Position numbers and translations under genes: made by a program
IMG/VR virus record: IMGVR_UViG_3300046655_000445
Coordinates: 1-20,067 of that record
Strand: one strand, 5' to 3'
DNA: 20,067 nucleotides
DNA from: a virus
The notes under the pieces: model-generated
Databases searched by the model: none
Told to the model about the DNA's origin: nothing
Seen by the model: the letters and a program-made list of their open reading frames with translations, nothing else
Shown: one piece after another, positions 1 through 5,789 of the stretch
How the letters are laid out: every line of letters begins with the position of its first letter
How positions within the stretch are numbered: the stretch's first letter is position 1

Positions 1-262
1 TGATGGAACTGAATCGACTGATGGAACCGCTGGAGGATCTCTAGACACAACCTCTAGATGGGCTTCTAGTGTCCAGAATAACTTCAATTCAAGTAGTTGG
101 GATCCATTTAACACATCTGGAACCGTATTGATGGTTGATGGAACTGAATCGACTGATGGAACCGCTGGAGGATCTCTAGACACAACCTCTAGATGGGCTT
201 CTAGTGTCCAGAATAACTTCAATTCAAGTAGTTGGGATCCATTTAACACATCTGGAACCGTA
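1..262 (+). repeat. 135-bp in-frame tandem duplication (127 bp identical)
   Basis: Bases 1-127 and 136-262 read identically, joined by an 8-base linker (TTGATGGT), giving a period of 135 bp or 45 codons. Identity extends through synonymous positions, so the duplication is recent or an assembly product. It keeps the frame of the fibre gene. The repeat begins at the window edge, so more copies may lie outside. Confidence 0.9.
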
Positions 263-277
263 CAAGTTCAACCATAA
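2..277 (+). CDS. Tail-fibre-like structural protein, C-terminal part (5' end outside window)
   Basis: The reading frame is open from base 2 and ends at TAA 275-277, so 91 residues are visible and the start lies upstream of the window. The sequence is rich in Ser, Thr, Gly, Asn and Asp, with repeated GTESTDGTAGGSLD and SSWDPFNTSGTV segments, as is usual for fibre or adhesin tails of marine myoviruses. It holds two copies of a 45-residue unit; the DNA copies (1-127 and 136-262) are identical, and the last copy is followed only by VQVQP. A structural role is inferred from composition and from the structural genes that follow. No enzyme motif is seen. The copy number upstream is unknown because the window begins inside the repeat. 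Confidence 0.6.
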   Translation, partial: DGTESTDGTAGGSLDTTSRWASSVQNNFNSSSWDPFNTSGTVLMVDGTESTDGTAGGSLDTTSRWASSVQNNFNSSSWDPFNTSGTVQVQP

Positions 278-303
278 TTATTGAGATTTGTAGAGAAAGA
301 AAT

Positions 304-311
304 TATAAATA
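304..311 (+). promoter_or_regulatory. T4-type late promoter box TATAAATA
   Basis: A perfect TATAAATA octamer lies in the 80-bp gap between the fibre end and the 484-aa gene. T4 late promoters consist of this single box, recognised by the phage factor gp55 with gp33 and the sliding clamp. Transcription would start near 317-320, leaving a leader of about 40 bases that contains AAGGAG at 343-348 before ATG 358. Confidence 0.75.
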
Positions 312-357
312 GTAACATTAACAACTAAGTTCATTTAATTCAAAAGGAGAATAAAAA

Positions 358-1812
358 ATGACAGATATAGCAGTATCGATCCCCCACGGCGGAGGATCAA
401 TCAAAACAAAAGAGCAGTTGCGGAATCAACACCAAAGACACGCTTTCGCATATTGTTGGTTAGGCGGAACAGCAACAACTGGGCCAGATAATAATCTTTT
501 CATGTCAGTAAGATTACAAATGGATCCAAATTTTGCGGTAGTTGATCTATACACTTATAATCTAAGAGATACATCCACTCATGGCAAAGTCACAAAGCGT
601 TCTAGACTTTACGCTCTGGGTGGCGAAGCCTTCAATAATAATACTAACAGTTTTGATGAAAGACAAATTAATATCGAAAGAGTTAATAGCACCACTGCGT
701 TGTTGAAAATACCATATTCAACAAGTAAATCTACCTGCTATGTATTAGAGGTAGATGAATCTACATATGATTGTGGCGTTTATGTATTCGAAGAAACTGC
801 GGGTGGGTTGTATAATTATAACAGCGCCATGTCTACTCAACCCTACGGTCAACAAGATTTGTTTATGCAACAAGTCGAAGATAATGTAGTTATCACTCAC
901 GAGCAAGATGGAAACTCTGGAGCATTTCTATGTCAAAGAGTATGGGATCCATCTGCAAAAACTTTAACTAAAACGAAAGTAGCTTGTCACAATGGCAACA
1001 GTGGGTCTCTCGATATACATAACCTCGGTAGTACCAGATATCTACCTACTTATGGAACCAACAGTGGCAGCGGCGAGAGCACTTACATACAATGGGGAAC
1101 AACTTCGGGCTCCTCGCCTCGTTATATTAACGCAGTAGAAGGAAGAGATGGTAAGTGGCACTTCAGATGTACAATTCAAGGATCTAGTAATTTTGGTTCT
1201 ATATATCGACCTAATGATTGGTGTGTGACATATATTCCAACATCAATGGGAGGAGATCTTGCAACAAGTGGTTGGTCACAGTCTTGGGGAGCAACTGGTG
1301 GGTTTTCTAACAATGATAACTATGGATATCTTAATAATCGGAACGGCCGATTCGGCGTTTTCCTTCCTATAGATGTTGAACCAAGTGCTGTAAGTAACGC
1401 AAATGCAAATAGTCCGGAATTTTATATGAAGTCTTGGGCAGAGATTGGTGGATCAAGTATGATAGTCCATGTAGACGGCAACCCGAATACAGAAATGAAT
1501 TATCATTCTAGTCAAACTAGTACTAGTTCATGGGCCCCGAAACAGGCGGTATGGACAGATTCAAATCATTTCTTCGTTCACTCCACTTCGAATAAAGACA
1601 GTTATTGGGGTGAAAGAAATTATCAGAAGTGGTTCCTCAATCAGTATGTAGATGAAACATATACCGCCAACCAAGGATATGGAAATCTTGGGGGTTCATT
1701 TGACTACAACAATATGGCGTCTAATGCCGGTTCTCAGTGGACAAAGATTGATGATTATACGTTAACCTGTAATGGATTTAACTATATCAATAATATCTGG
1801 GCCCCAGAGTAA
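358..1812 (+). CDS. Putative virion/tail structural protein, 484 aa, unrecognised
   Basis: The start ATG is well supported: AAGGAG lies ten bases upstream and a perfect late box (TATAAATA) about 50 bases upstream. I do not recognise the family. The protein is rich in Gly, Ser, Asn, Thr, Tyr and Trp and poor in charged helices, with no signal peptide or membrane segment, which suggests a beta-rich extracellular or virion protein such as a fibre, baseplate-attached adhesin or decoration protein. Several blocks of G-x-W or W-rich strands (for example near residues 305-320 and 360-370) could be blades or strands of a repeated beta fold, but no clear repeat was found. Late expression together with flanking adhesin genes supports a structural role. 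It ends at a perfect hairpin (1841-1866). Confidence 0.6.
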   Translation: MTDIAVSIPHGGGSIKTKEQLRNQHQRHAFAYCWLGGTATTGPDNNLFMSVRLQMDPNFAVVDLYTYNLRDTSTHGKVTKRSRLYALGGEAFNNNTNSFDERQINIERVNSTTALLKIPYSTSKSTCYVLEVDESTYDCGVYVFEETAGGLYNYNSAMSTQPYGQQDLFMQQVEDNVVITHEQDGNSGAFLCQRVWDPSAKTLTKTKVACHNGNSGSLDIHNLGSTRYLPTYGTNSGSGESTYIQWGTTSGSSPRYINAVEGRDGKWHFRCTIQGSSNFGSIYRPNDWCVTYIPTSMGGDLATSGWSQSWGATGGFSNNDNYGYLNNRNGRFGVFLPIDVEPSAVSNANANSPEFYMKSWAEIGGSSMIVHVDGNPNTEMNYHSSQTSTSSWAPKQAVWTDSNHFFVHSTSNKDSYWGERNYQKWFLNQYVDETYTANQGYGNLGGSFDYNNMASNAGSQWTKIDDYTLTCNGFNYINNIWAPE

Positions 1813-1840
1813 CCAAAACTTTCTGAATATCATGGGAATC

Positions 1841-1866
1841 AGAGTCCGGATGCAAATCCGGACTCT
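1841..1866 (+). terminator. Perfect 11-bp hairpin with GCAA loop after the 484-aa gene
   Basis: AGAGTCCGGAT (1841-1851), loop GCAA (1852-1855) and ATCCGGACTCT (1856-1866) form an uninterrupted 11-bp stem capped by a GNRA tetraloop. It sits 28 bases after the stop codon. The downstream tract (TATGATACTT) is a poor U-run, so it may be a weak terminator or a 3' end stabiliser rather than a strong terminator. Confidence 0.6.
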
Positions 1867-1893
1867 TATGATACTTAAAAATAGGAATCAAGA

Positions 1894-2463
1894 ATGTCAG
1901 ATACAAATTTAGACCCCTCAATCTCAGCACTCTCAACAAGAGCAACTGAAGTTGCTGCATCAGCAAGTGCAAGAGAACTTCTTAATCTTTCTAGAATTGC
2001 TCCTAGTTTGGAACAATCAGAGAATGCTGGATTGGAAGTTGCAATTAACTCAAGAGCAGCTGGTCTCGCTCCATCTGCAACTGCGACTGAACTAAAGAGT
2101 ATTGGTAAAGCAATCGGTAATGTTCTAGAACCAGACACATTTGTTGCTGGTGCGTTCATTCCTGCTCAGTTGGATCAGAGTGGAAAGTTTTTAAGTACTA
2201 GTGGAACCTCTAAGAACTGGGATGGAATATCCGTATCCGGACTATCAGAAGTCAATATTAGTGATATTGCGAATGACGAAACGCTAGTATATAACCATGT
2301 CTCAAGTCAATTCGAAAACTCATCTCAAGTATTTAATATCCCACAATACGCTCAAACTGCAGATCTCCCTGCCAGTGCAACTTCTGGTGCCACTGCGTTT
2401 GATGCGTCTACTGCAGAACTCAAATACTGGGATGGATCAGAGTGGAAAGTTTTTAAGTACTAG
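1894..2463 (+). CDS. Tail adhesin/fibre protein, N-terminal part of a split gene (189 aa)
   Basis: Starts at ATG 1894 with a weak AGGAA upstream. The first roughly 80 residues are Ala/Ser/Leu-rich and helical (LSTRATEVAASASARELL). A phage-fibre style segment QLDQSGKFL and KNWDGISVSGLS follows, then a second module ending TAELKYWDGSEWKVFKY with stop TAG 2461-2463. The end lies inside a 77-bp copy of bases 2171-2247. Removing 74 bp (2436-2509) joins this frame to the glycine-rich frame below and gives one 297-aa protein reading KYWDGSEDTYSAGTHIF across the join. I therefore infer the present C terminus is secondary. It is probably a receptor-binding or tail accessory protein expressed late with its upstream neighbour. 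Confidence 0.6.
   Translation: MSDTNLDPSISALSTRATEVAASASARELLNLSRIAPSLEQSENAGLEVAINSRAAGLAPSATATELKSIGKAIGNVLEPDTFVAGAFIPAQLDQSGKFLSTSGTSKNWDGISVSGLSEVNISDIANDETLVYNHVSSQFENSSQVFNIPQYAQTADLPASATSGATAFDASTAELKYWDGSEWKVFKY
2171..2247 (+). repeat. Direct repeat copy 1 (source copy), 77 bp
   Basis: This 77-bp stretch recurs identically at 2433-2509 (offset 262). Here it is read in frame as part of the LDQSGKFL to GISVSGLS segment, which looks like native fibre coding sequence, so this is taken as the source copy. Confidence 0.9.
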
Positions 2464-2509
2464 TGGAACCTCTAAGAACTGGGATGGAATATCCGTATCC
2501 GGACTATCA
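2433..2509 (+). repeat. Direct repeat copy 2 (inserted copy), 77 bp, frame-breaking
   Basis: Identical to 2171-2247 but in a different reading frame relative to the gene. It introduces the stop TAG 2461-2463 and shifts the frame. The hexamer ATCAGA occurs at both ends of the apparent insertion (2436-2441 and 2510-2515). Excising 2436-2509 (74 bp) restores a continuous frame. Confidence 0.9.
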
Positions 2510-2861
2510 ATCAGAAGATACATACTCTGCAGGAACGCACATATTCAATGTTAGTGGAGAGTATATCATCACACCATCAGCAGATGTTACTGCCACAGTT
2601 AAGATGTGGGGCGCTGGTGGAGGTGGTTCCGGTTATGTAAATGATACATACGGAACTGGGATTACTACTTCTATATCAGCCGGACTTGGGTTGAACCATA
2701 ACGGTCTTCCCCCATATGACGATGATTCAGATTATCCTGCCAATGCTGGTAGAGGCGGTTATGGTATAGGAACTTCCTTTAGGCCTGCAGTAGTCACTCA
2801 GTCAACTGGAGAAGATGGCTATAACGGATATGATGGTGCAGTGGTAATTATAATTTCTTAA
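2463..2861 (+). CDS. Glycine-rich tail-tip adhesin domain, C-terminal part of the split gene (132 aa)
   Basis: The frame opens at GTG 2463, overlapping the previous TAG by one base (TAGTG); ATG 2484 is an alternative. The first about 15 residues are read from the duplicated segment out of its native frame and are probably not natural. From about residue 22 a typical phage adhesin begins: AGTHIFNVSGEYIITP, then a glycine-rich stretch KMWGAGGGGSGY, and a C-terminal GYDGAVVIIIS. This pattern (F-x-V-P or S-G-x-Y followed by W-G-A-G-G-G-G and ending in a hydrophobic V-V-I-I strand) is common in tail-tip adhesins of phages. I infer it was fused to the preceding reading frame before the 74-bp insertion. 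Whether it is still translated is uncertain. Confidence 0.55.
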   Translation: MEPLRTGMEYPYPDYQSEDTYSAGTHIFNVSGEYIITPSADVTATVKMWGAGGGGSGYVNDTYGTGITTSISAGLGLNHNGLPPYDDDSDYPANAGRGGYGIGTSFRPAVVTQSTGEDGYNGYDGAVVIIIS

Positions 2862-2873
2862 TGAAAAGAATAC

Positions 2874-2899
2874 GGGGGGTCTAGAACCCCCCTTTCTTT
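2874..2899. terminator. Bidirectional hairpin terminator between convergent genes
   Basis: GGGGGGT (2874-2880), loop CTAGA (2881-2885) and ACCCCCC (2886-2892) are followed by TTTCTTT on the + strand. On the - strand the stem is followed by a mixed T-rich tract. It lies between the + strand adhesin (stop at 2859-2861) and the - strand HAD gene, whose TAG stop (2881-2883) is inside the loop. It should stop transcription from both sides. Confidence 0.85.
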
Positions 2900-3474
2900 A
2901 TGTACTGATAAATCTCTTTCCAGTTTCTGACTTGACGCACAGACCCATCAACAGTTCCTTCGTTGAATCTATGTTTCATCAGGACAGACTCAAGACCCAT
3001 CTCACTGCCCAGTAGGGCGTTCTCTCCCTTGTCTTCAACCCAGAGACACCCACTGTCGCGATAAGGTTCTAGTGCCTCGTTCTTGTCTGCACCAGTCTCT
3101 AAACAAACAAGTTTCTCGCAGAATGTTTCTCCGTATAACTTACTGAGGTTTTCTTGCCTAGCCTTTATTGCGTATGGGTTAGAACTCAAACTGGTAATCA
3201 CATGGAAGACATAACCCAATTCTTCGTGGATCTTACGAATGTACTTTACCGAGTCTCGCAGTGGAGTTAGGTGAGCTATATTGACGCTCTCATTGAATTC
3301 TTTTACAAGTTTCCTACCTTCGCCCCGTTCTAATCCATACCTCTGACCGACATTATACTTGGTTTCGTAGTTCCCTACCGGAGTATAACCTTTTTCCGAC
3401 ATCCATGCAGTAAAGGAGTATTCCCAATCAAGAATTACTCCATCACAGTCTGTAAGAATTACTTTATGTTTCAC
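2881..3474 (-). CDS. HAD-superfamily phosphatase (197 aa)
   Basis: The four HAD motifs are visible: motif I DCDGV with nucleophile D9 and D11, motif II ITSLSS (around residues 93-97), motif III lysine in GADKNE (K131) and motif IV WVEDK (D148). HAD enzymes of this size in T4-like phages are usually annotated as haloacid dehalogenase-like or 5'-nucleotidase-like hydrolases, so a role in nucleotide phosphate removal is plausible but the substrate is unknown. The GTG start at 3474 is the only start that keeps motif I; it overlaps the upstream stop by four bases (GTGA), so the gene is translationally coupled to the 50-aa gene before it. Last gene of the operon that starts at the 4133-4161 promoter. 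Confidence 0.85.
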   Translation of the reverse strand: MKHKVILTDCDGVILDWEYSFTAWMSEKGYTPVGNYETKYNVGQRYGLERGEGRKLVKEFNESVNIAHLTPLRDSVKYIRKIHEELGYVFHVITSLSSNPYAIKARQENLSKLYGETFCEKLVCLETGADKNEALEPYRDSGCLWVEDKGENALLGSEMGLESVLMKHRFNEGTVDGSVRQVRNWKEIYQYIKKGGF

Positions 3475-3623
3475 ACTTCCTCAATAAGACAGTATTCGGT
3501 ATGAATTCCATCTACGATTGCTTCCCAAACTTCAGCACCAAAGAACTCTGCCGCTTCACTAGAAGTCTCAAAGACTTTCTCTACACCAGAGGTTGATATC
3601 TGAACAACGATTTTATCCGCCAC
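3471..3623 (-). CDS. Small acidic protein, 50 aa, unknown
   Basis: GTG start at 3623, with an in-frame TAG just upstream so no longer start is possible, and stop TGA at 3471-3473. The product is acidic, with a predicted beta-alpha pattern (VVQISTSGVEKVFETSSEAAEFFG). It overlaps the preceding membrane-protein gene by eleven bases and the following HAD gene by four, the same close packing as the whole operon. No family recognised. Reality is supported by overlap geometry and clean phage-like composition rather than homology. Confidence 0.6.
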   Translation of the reverse strand: MADKIVVQISTSGVEKVFETSSEAAEFFGAEVWEAIVDGIHTEYCLIEEV

Positions 3624-3774
3624 TATGAATCTCTAAAACACGATAAAGACCAGTCACAATTAATATTGCAGAGAATCCTGCCCAAAGAATACTTTCTTGC
3701 AGGGTTAGAGTATCAGCCTCCAACCCCCCAGCAGCACCAAGAACCAACAAAAGACCCAGAATAACTCGTATCAT
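3613..3774 (-). CDS. Small two-helix membrane protein, 53 aa
   Basis: ATG at 3772-3774 overlaps the upstream TAA by one base (TAATG). The sequence has two hydrophobic stretches: residues 2-17 (IRVILGLLLVLGAAGG) and about 29-43 (ILWAGFSAILIVTGL), separated by a short polar loop. This is a typical tiny inner-membrane protein of marine T4-like phages. Function unknown. Its location in an early operon far from the lysis-type genes argues against a holin, although size alone would permit it. Confidence 0.7.
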   Translation of the reverse strand: MIRVILGLLLVLGAAGGLEADTLTLQESILWAGFSAILIVTGLYRVLEIHSGG

Positions 3775-4103
3775 TAGTTAGCTCCTGTCCAAGTTGCGCC
3801 ACCGAAGTTTCCTTCAAGGATGTTACCCCTTGAGAAGTTGCGAGCAGGAGCATTCCAACTTGCAGCCTTCAGAATGTCACCCTTCTTGAACTTTGCGTCC
3901 TTTTCGGTGTTGACGATGAAAGAGTGGACAGAATTTCCGGTGATGACTTTGATATATTTCTGACCTTCCTTGGTCGCAAGACCAGCGACGAACTCTCGCG
4001 CCATCTTGCCAGAAATAGCGTCTTCACTTCGTCCCGCAGCACCGATCCAACGTGTATAGTCTTCGCCGATGTGATGGACATATTCTGATAGTTCTTCTCT
4101 CAT
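3774..4103 (-). CDS. Conserved-looking small phage protein, 109 aa
   Basis: I place the start at the ATG at 4103 (MREELSEYVHHIGED), because GAGGA lies eight bases upstream; longer starts at 4118 (ATG) or 4121 (TTG) leave no ribosome site and almost no leader after the promoter at 4133-4161. The N terminus looks helical (to about residue 40). The C-terminal half has a beta-rich pattern, with KYIKVITGNSVHSFIVN followed by FKKGDILKAASWNAPARNF, reminiscent of a small barrel or substrate-binding domain. Proteins ending in this type of A-x-W-x-x-P-A-R-N-F-x-R-G-N pattern recur in marine T4-like phages, from memory. Function unknown. First gene of a four-gene overlapping operon. Confidence 0.7.
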   Translation of the reverse strand: MREELSEYVHHIGEDYTRWIGAAGRSEDAISGKMAREFVAGLATKEGQKYIKVITGNSVHSFIVNTEKDAKFKKGDILKAASWNAPARNFSRGNILEGNFGGATWTGAN

Positions 4104-4132
4104 TTGGTATTTCCTCATCAATTTATGGTTAT

Positions 4133-4161
4133 ATTATACTAAAAACCCGCAACCCCGTCAA
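4133..4161 (-). promoter_or_regulatory. Sigma70-type promoter TTGACG-17-TATAAT
   Basis: On the - strand, TTGACG (4156-4161), a 17-base spacer and TATAAT (4133-4138). It lies in the 70-bp gap after the 135-aa gene and just before the 109-aa gene, with a predicted start near 4126 and a leader of about 23 bases containing GAGGA. The spacer is GC-rich with broken symmetry (CCC/GGG runs), so part of it may also act as a weak terminator for the upstream operon. Confidence 0.85.
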
Positions 4162-4174
4162 GGGCTTTTACGAA

Positions 4175-4582
4175 TTATTTGGCCTTTAGAGTGGTAATTT
4201 GAGAAGAAAACTCTTCATTTTTTGCAATTTTCTCAAGTCGTTCTTCACGATAACCCAACGCACCTTCTCCCAAGAAAAGATCTCCCTTTGGGCCGCGAAA
4301 TAGAGTCGCAAGAGACGCTTCTGCGTCTTTCTTCTTCTGCAGAGCAGAGAACTCTGCCTGTTCGAAGGTAATTTTACCATGCGAAACGAAGTCTAGAAGC
4401 ATATCTGAAAAAGGAACCTCGCCGTTTGATCTCCAAACAGTAAGACCCTCGACTTGAACGGTCTGTTCGAATTTCTCTGGGATGGAGGTTTCTTTTTCTC
4501 CAGTAAATGTTCCCATCCGACTTCTTACAACCTTTTCACCGGCAATCTCGACTACGTTGGTCTCAAAAGTTTGCATAGACAT
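4175..4582 (-). CDS. Unknown phage protein, 135 aa
   Basis: ATG at 4582 with a GAGAGA purine run a few bases upstream. The N-terminal 60 residues look beta-rich (NVVEIAGEKVVRSRMGTFTG, VQVEGLTVWRSNGEVPFSD); the C-terminal half is charged and helical (FEQAEFSALQKKKDAEASLA). No family recognised, no membrane segment. It is the last gene after the tRNA pair in the block transcribed from the RNase H promoter, and is separated from the tRNA-Arg gene by about 100 bases without an evident gene. A weak AT hairpin (ATACAA/TTGTAT near 4632-4651) in that gap might end some transcripts. Confidence 0.65.
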   Translation of the reverse strand: MSMQTFETNVVEIAGEKVVRSRMGTFTGEKETSIPEKFEQTVQVEGLTVWRSNGEVPFSDMLLDFVSHGKITFEQAEFSALQKKKDAEASLATLFRGPKGDLFLGEGALGYREERLEKIAKNEEFSSQITTLKAK

Positions 4583-4681
4583 AAATTCTCTCTCAATTGT
4601 TTATGTGTATATGCTACATGACATTAAAAACAAATACAAGGCTTTTTTTGTATCAAAATGTTACAAAATGTTTCAGAATTG

Positions 4682-4758
4682 TGGCCCGTCTGACAGGAGT
4701 CGAACCTGTAACCTACGGCTTAGAAGGCCGTTGCTCTATCCTATTGAGCTACAGACGG
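4682..4758 (-). tRNA. tRNA-Arg (anticodon TCT)
   Basis: On the - strand the acceptor arms CCGTCTG and CAGACGG pair perfectly, followed by discriminator G and an encoded CCA. The D arm GCTC/GAGC, anticodon stem ACGGC/GCCGT with loop CTTCTAA (anticodon TCT, reads AGA), and T arm ACAGG/CCTGT with TTCGACT are all present. AGA is favoured in AT-rich phage genes, the usual reason for phages to carry this tRNA. Confidence 0.95.
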
Positions 4759-4765
4759 ATAAAAG

Positions 4766-4841
4766 TGGCTCCGCGAGTAGGGCTCGAACCTACGACCAGC
4801 TGATTAACAGTCAGCGGCTCTACCAACTGAGCTATCGCGGA
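4766..4841 (-). tRNA. tRNA-Asn (anticodon GTT)
   Basis: On the - strand the acceptor arms TCCGCGA/TCGCGGA pair perfectly, with discriminator G and encoded CCA. The D arm GCTC/GAGC, anticodon stem GCTGA/TCAGC with loop CTGTTAA (anticodon GTT), and T arm GTAGG/CCTAC are intact. Seven bases separate it from tRNA-Arg, so the two are processed from one transcript. It begins seven bases after the stop of the 50-aa gene. Confidence 0.95.
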
Positions 4842-4847
4842 ATGATT

Positions 4848-5000
4848 CTATACGTCTACTTCATAGACTGCATTAAGGATATATTTGAGACTTTCCATAA
4901 AAAGACTGCCCCTGATGATATGAGGATCTCTTCCCCACTTCTTGCGATAAACATCAATATAAATCTTTTTATAGATTTCAAATTCTTCTTCTCTAGTCAT
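4848..5000 (-). CDS. Small protein, 50 aa, unknown
   Basis: ATG at 4998-5000 overlaps the end of the WYL_2-like gene by eight bases, and stop TAG is at 4848-4850. The product is charged and mostly helical (MTREEEFEIYKKIYIDVYRKK, then a hydrophobic-heptad tail SLFMESLKYILNAVYEV). No family recognised. The tight overlap and the immediate start of tRNA-Asn after its stop support a real gene in the same transcript. Confidence 0.6.
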   Translation of the reverse strand: MTREEEFEIYKKIYIDVYRKKWGRDPHIIRGSLFMESLKYILNAVYEVDV

Positions 5001-5271
5001 TCACTTGTTCCAATGATTTAACAGAATTGATTCTAAACGACTTCCAAGACTCAGACTCCAAGTCCCATACAGACAAAGTTTCTGTTGGTTTTTGTCGTTT
5101 TGCTGATGCTCGACTGACATTAAATTCAGCTCTGGGCATAAACTTTTGAGATAGTGTGCAGAAAAGTTTTCTCTGATCTCCGTTGACTTTGATAAAGTCT
5201 ACCAAAAACTTGCCTCTTTTGAGAGACATTTCGATATTTTCCCTAGTTAGGGACACCGGCAAGTAACTCAT
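4993..5271 (-). CDS. WYL_2/Sm-like SH3-barrel protein (92 aa)
   Basis: The sequence follows the pattern of small phage proteins with an SH3/Sm-like barrel (Pfam WYL_2, formerly DUF2693, from memory): a strand pair with K-V-N-G-D-Q-R-K-L-F-C-T-L, a linker, then TLSVWDLESESWKSFRINSVKSL, where the VWD-x-x-x-x-x-W-K-S-F-R-I pattern is the hallmark. These proteins are common in T4-like phages; the fold is related to nucleic-acid-binding barrels but the function is not known. The start overlaps the end of the kinase gene by 29 bases, so it belongs to the same translational unit as the dioxygenase and kinase genes. Confidence 0.75.
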   Translation of the reverse strand: MSYLPVSLTRENIEMSLKRGKFLVDFIKVNGDQRKLFCTLSQKFMPRAEFNVSRASAKRQKPTETLSVWDLESESWKSFRINSVKSLEQVND

Positions 5272-5788
5272 ATATTACATTCTCCATTTTTTTACTTTCA
5301 ACTTTGGTATTGTTTTCTACAATAGTTATATTTCCCAATAGATTTATATTTTTTCTAATATTATCTATTTGACTTCTTCTTCCTCTTAACCAAACTTCAG
5401 TTTGAGTATCGTTACGAGATATATGTCTTCGTTTCTCTTCTTCCAAATCCACAGTAAGTATATAAACAGAAGATTTATAATTATCTACAACCCATTCGAT
5501 ATCTTCAGATCTGAAAAATCTGTCTCCTTCTACGATTGTATGTCTATATTTTTTACTTGCAAAGTCAATAAATTCTCTGAACTTAGGAATTGCCCCGTAA
5601 GATAATTTATCAGTGCCCCCAAATGTTTCTCCTTCGGGATACTGACCACATACTAGTATATCATCATGTTCCTGACATTTGAATAGTGGCATAGGTTCTA
5701 TAAGTTTATGAGAACCCAAACGAGCAATCAGACCCCTCATAAGAGTTGATTTCCCAGAACATGGTATACCGCCAATCAGAAATATCAT
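5243..5788 (-). CDS. P-loop nucleotide/nucleic-acid kinase (181 aa), possible hydroxymethyl-pyrimidine DNA kinase
   Basis: A Walker A motif GGIPCSGKST opens the protein (residues 6-15). Further features are GQYPEGETFGGTD (around 48-60), a base-type motif IVEGDRFF (85-92) and a basic lid region (KRRHISRND about 119-127 and RGRRSQ about 135-140). The size and layout fit small P-loop kinases. The GTD plus EGDR arrangement recalls the phage kinases that phosphorylate 5-hydroxymethyluracil in DNA during hypermodification, but a dNMP or small-metabolite kinase cannot be excluded. The start follows the dioxygenase stop directly (one base between), and the WYL_2-like gene overlaps its end. Kinase fold is certain; substrate is inference from the neighbour. 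Confidence 0.75.
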   Translation of the reverse strand: MIFLIGGIPCSGKSTLMRGLIARLGSHKLIEPMPLFKCQEHDDILVCGQYPEGETFGGTDKLSYGAIPKFREFIDFASKKYRHTIVEGDRFFRSEDIEWVVDNYKSSVYILTVDLEEEKRRHISRNDTQTEVWLRGRRSQIDNIRKNINLLGNITIVENNTKVESKKMENVIYELLAGVPN

Positions 5789-5789
5789 C

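Noticed and set aside
1787-2159. Two - strand open frames under the adhesin gene
   Set aside because: Leu- or Ala-rich shadow translations opposite a coherent fibre protein, without ribosome sites or neighbours on that strand.
2433-2515. Programmed ribosomal frameshift joining the 189-aa and 132-aa frames
   Set aside because: No slippery heptamer with a downstream structure is seen at the stop, and the exact repeat explains the frame change better.
2297-2554. Open + strand frame of 85 codons containing the native-like DQSGKFLSTSGTSKNWDG segment
   Set aside because: It reads the inserted repeat copy in the same frame as the source copy, but its flanks are low-quality out-of-frame translations. 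It is a by-product of the 77-bp duplication.
4482-5021. Open + strand frame of 179 codons across the tRNA pair
   Set aside because: It runs antisense to both perfect tRNAs and to three - strand genes, has no ribosome site and no recognisable protein; the - strand explains the region.
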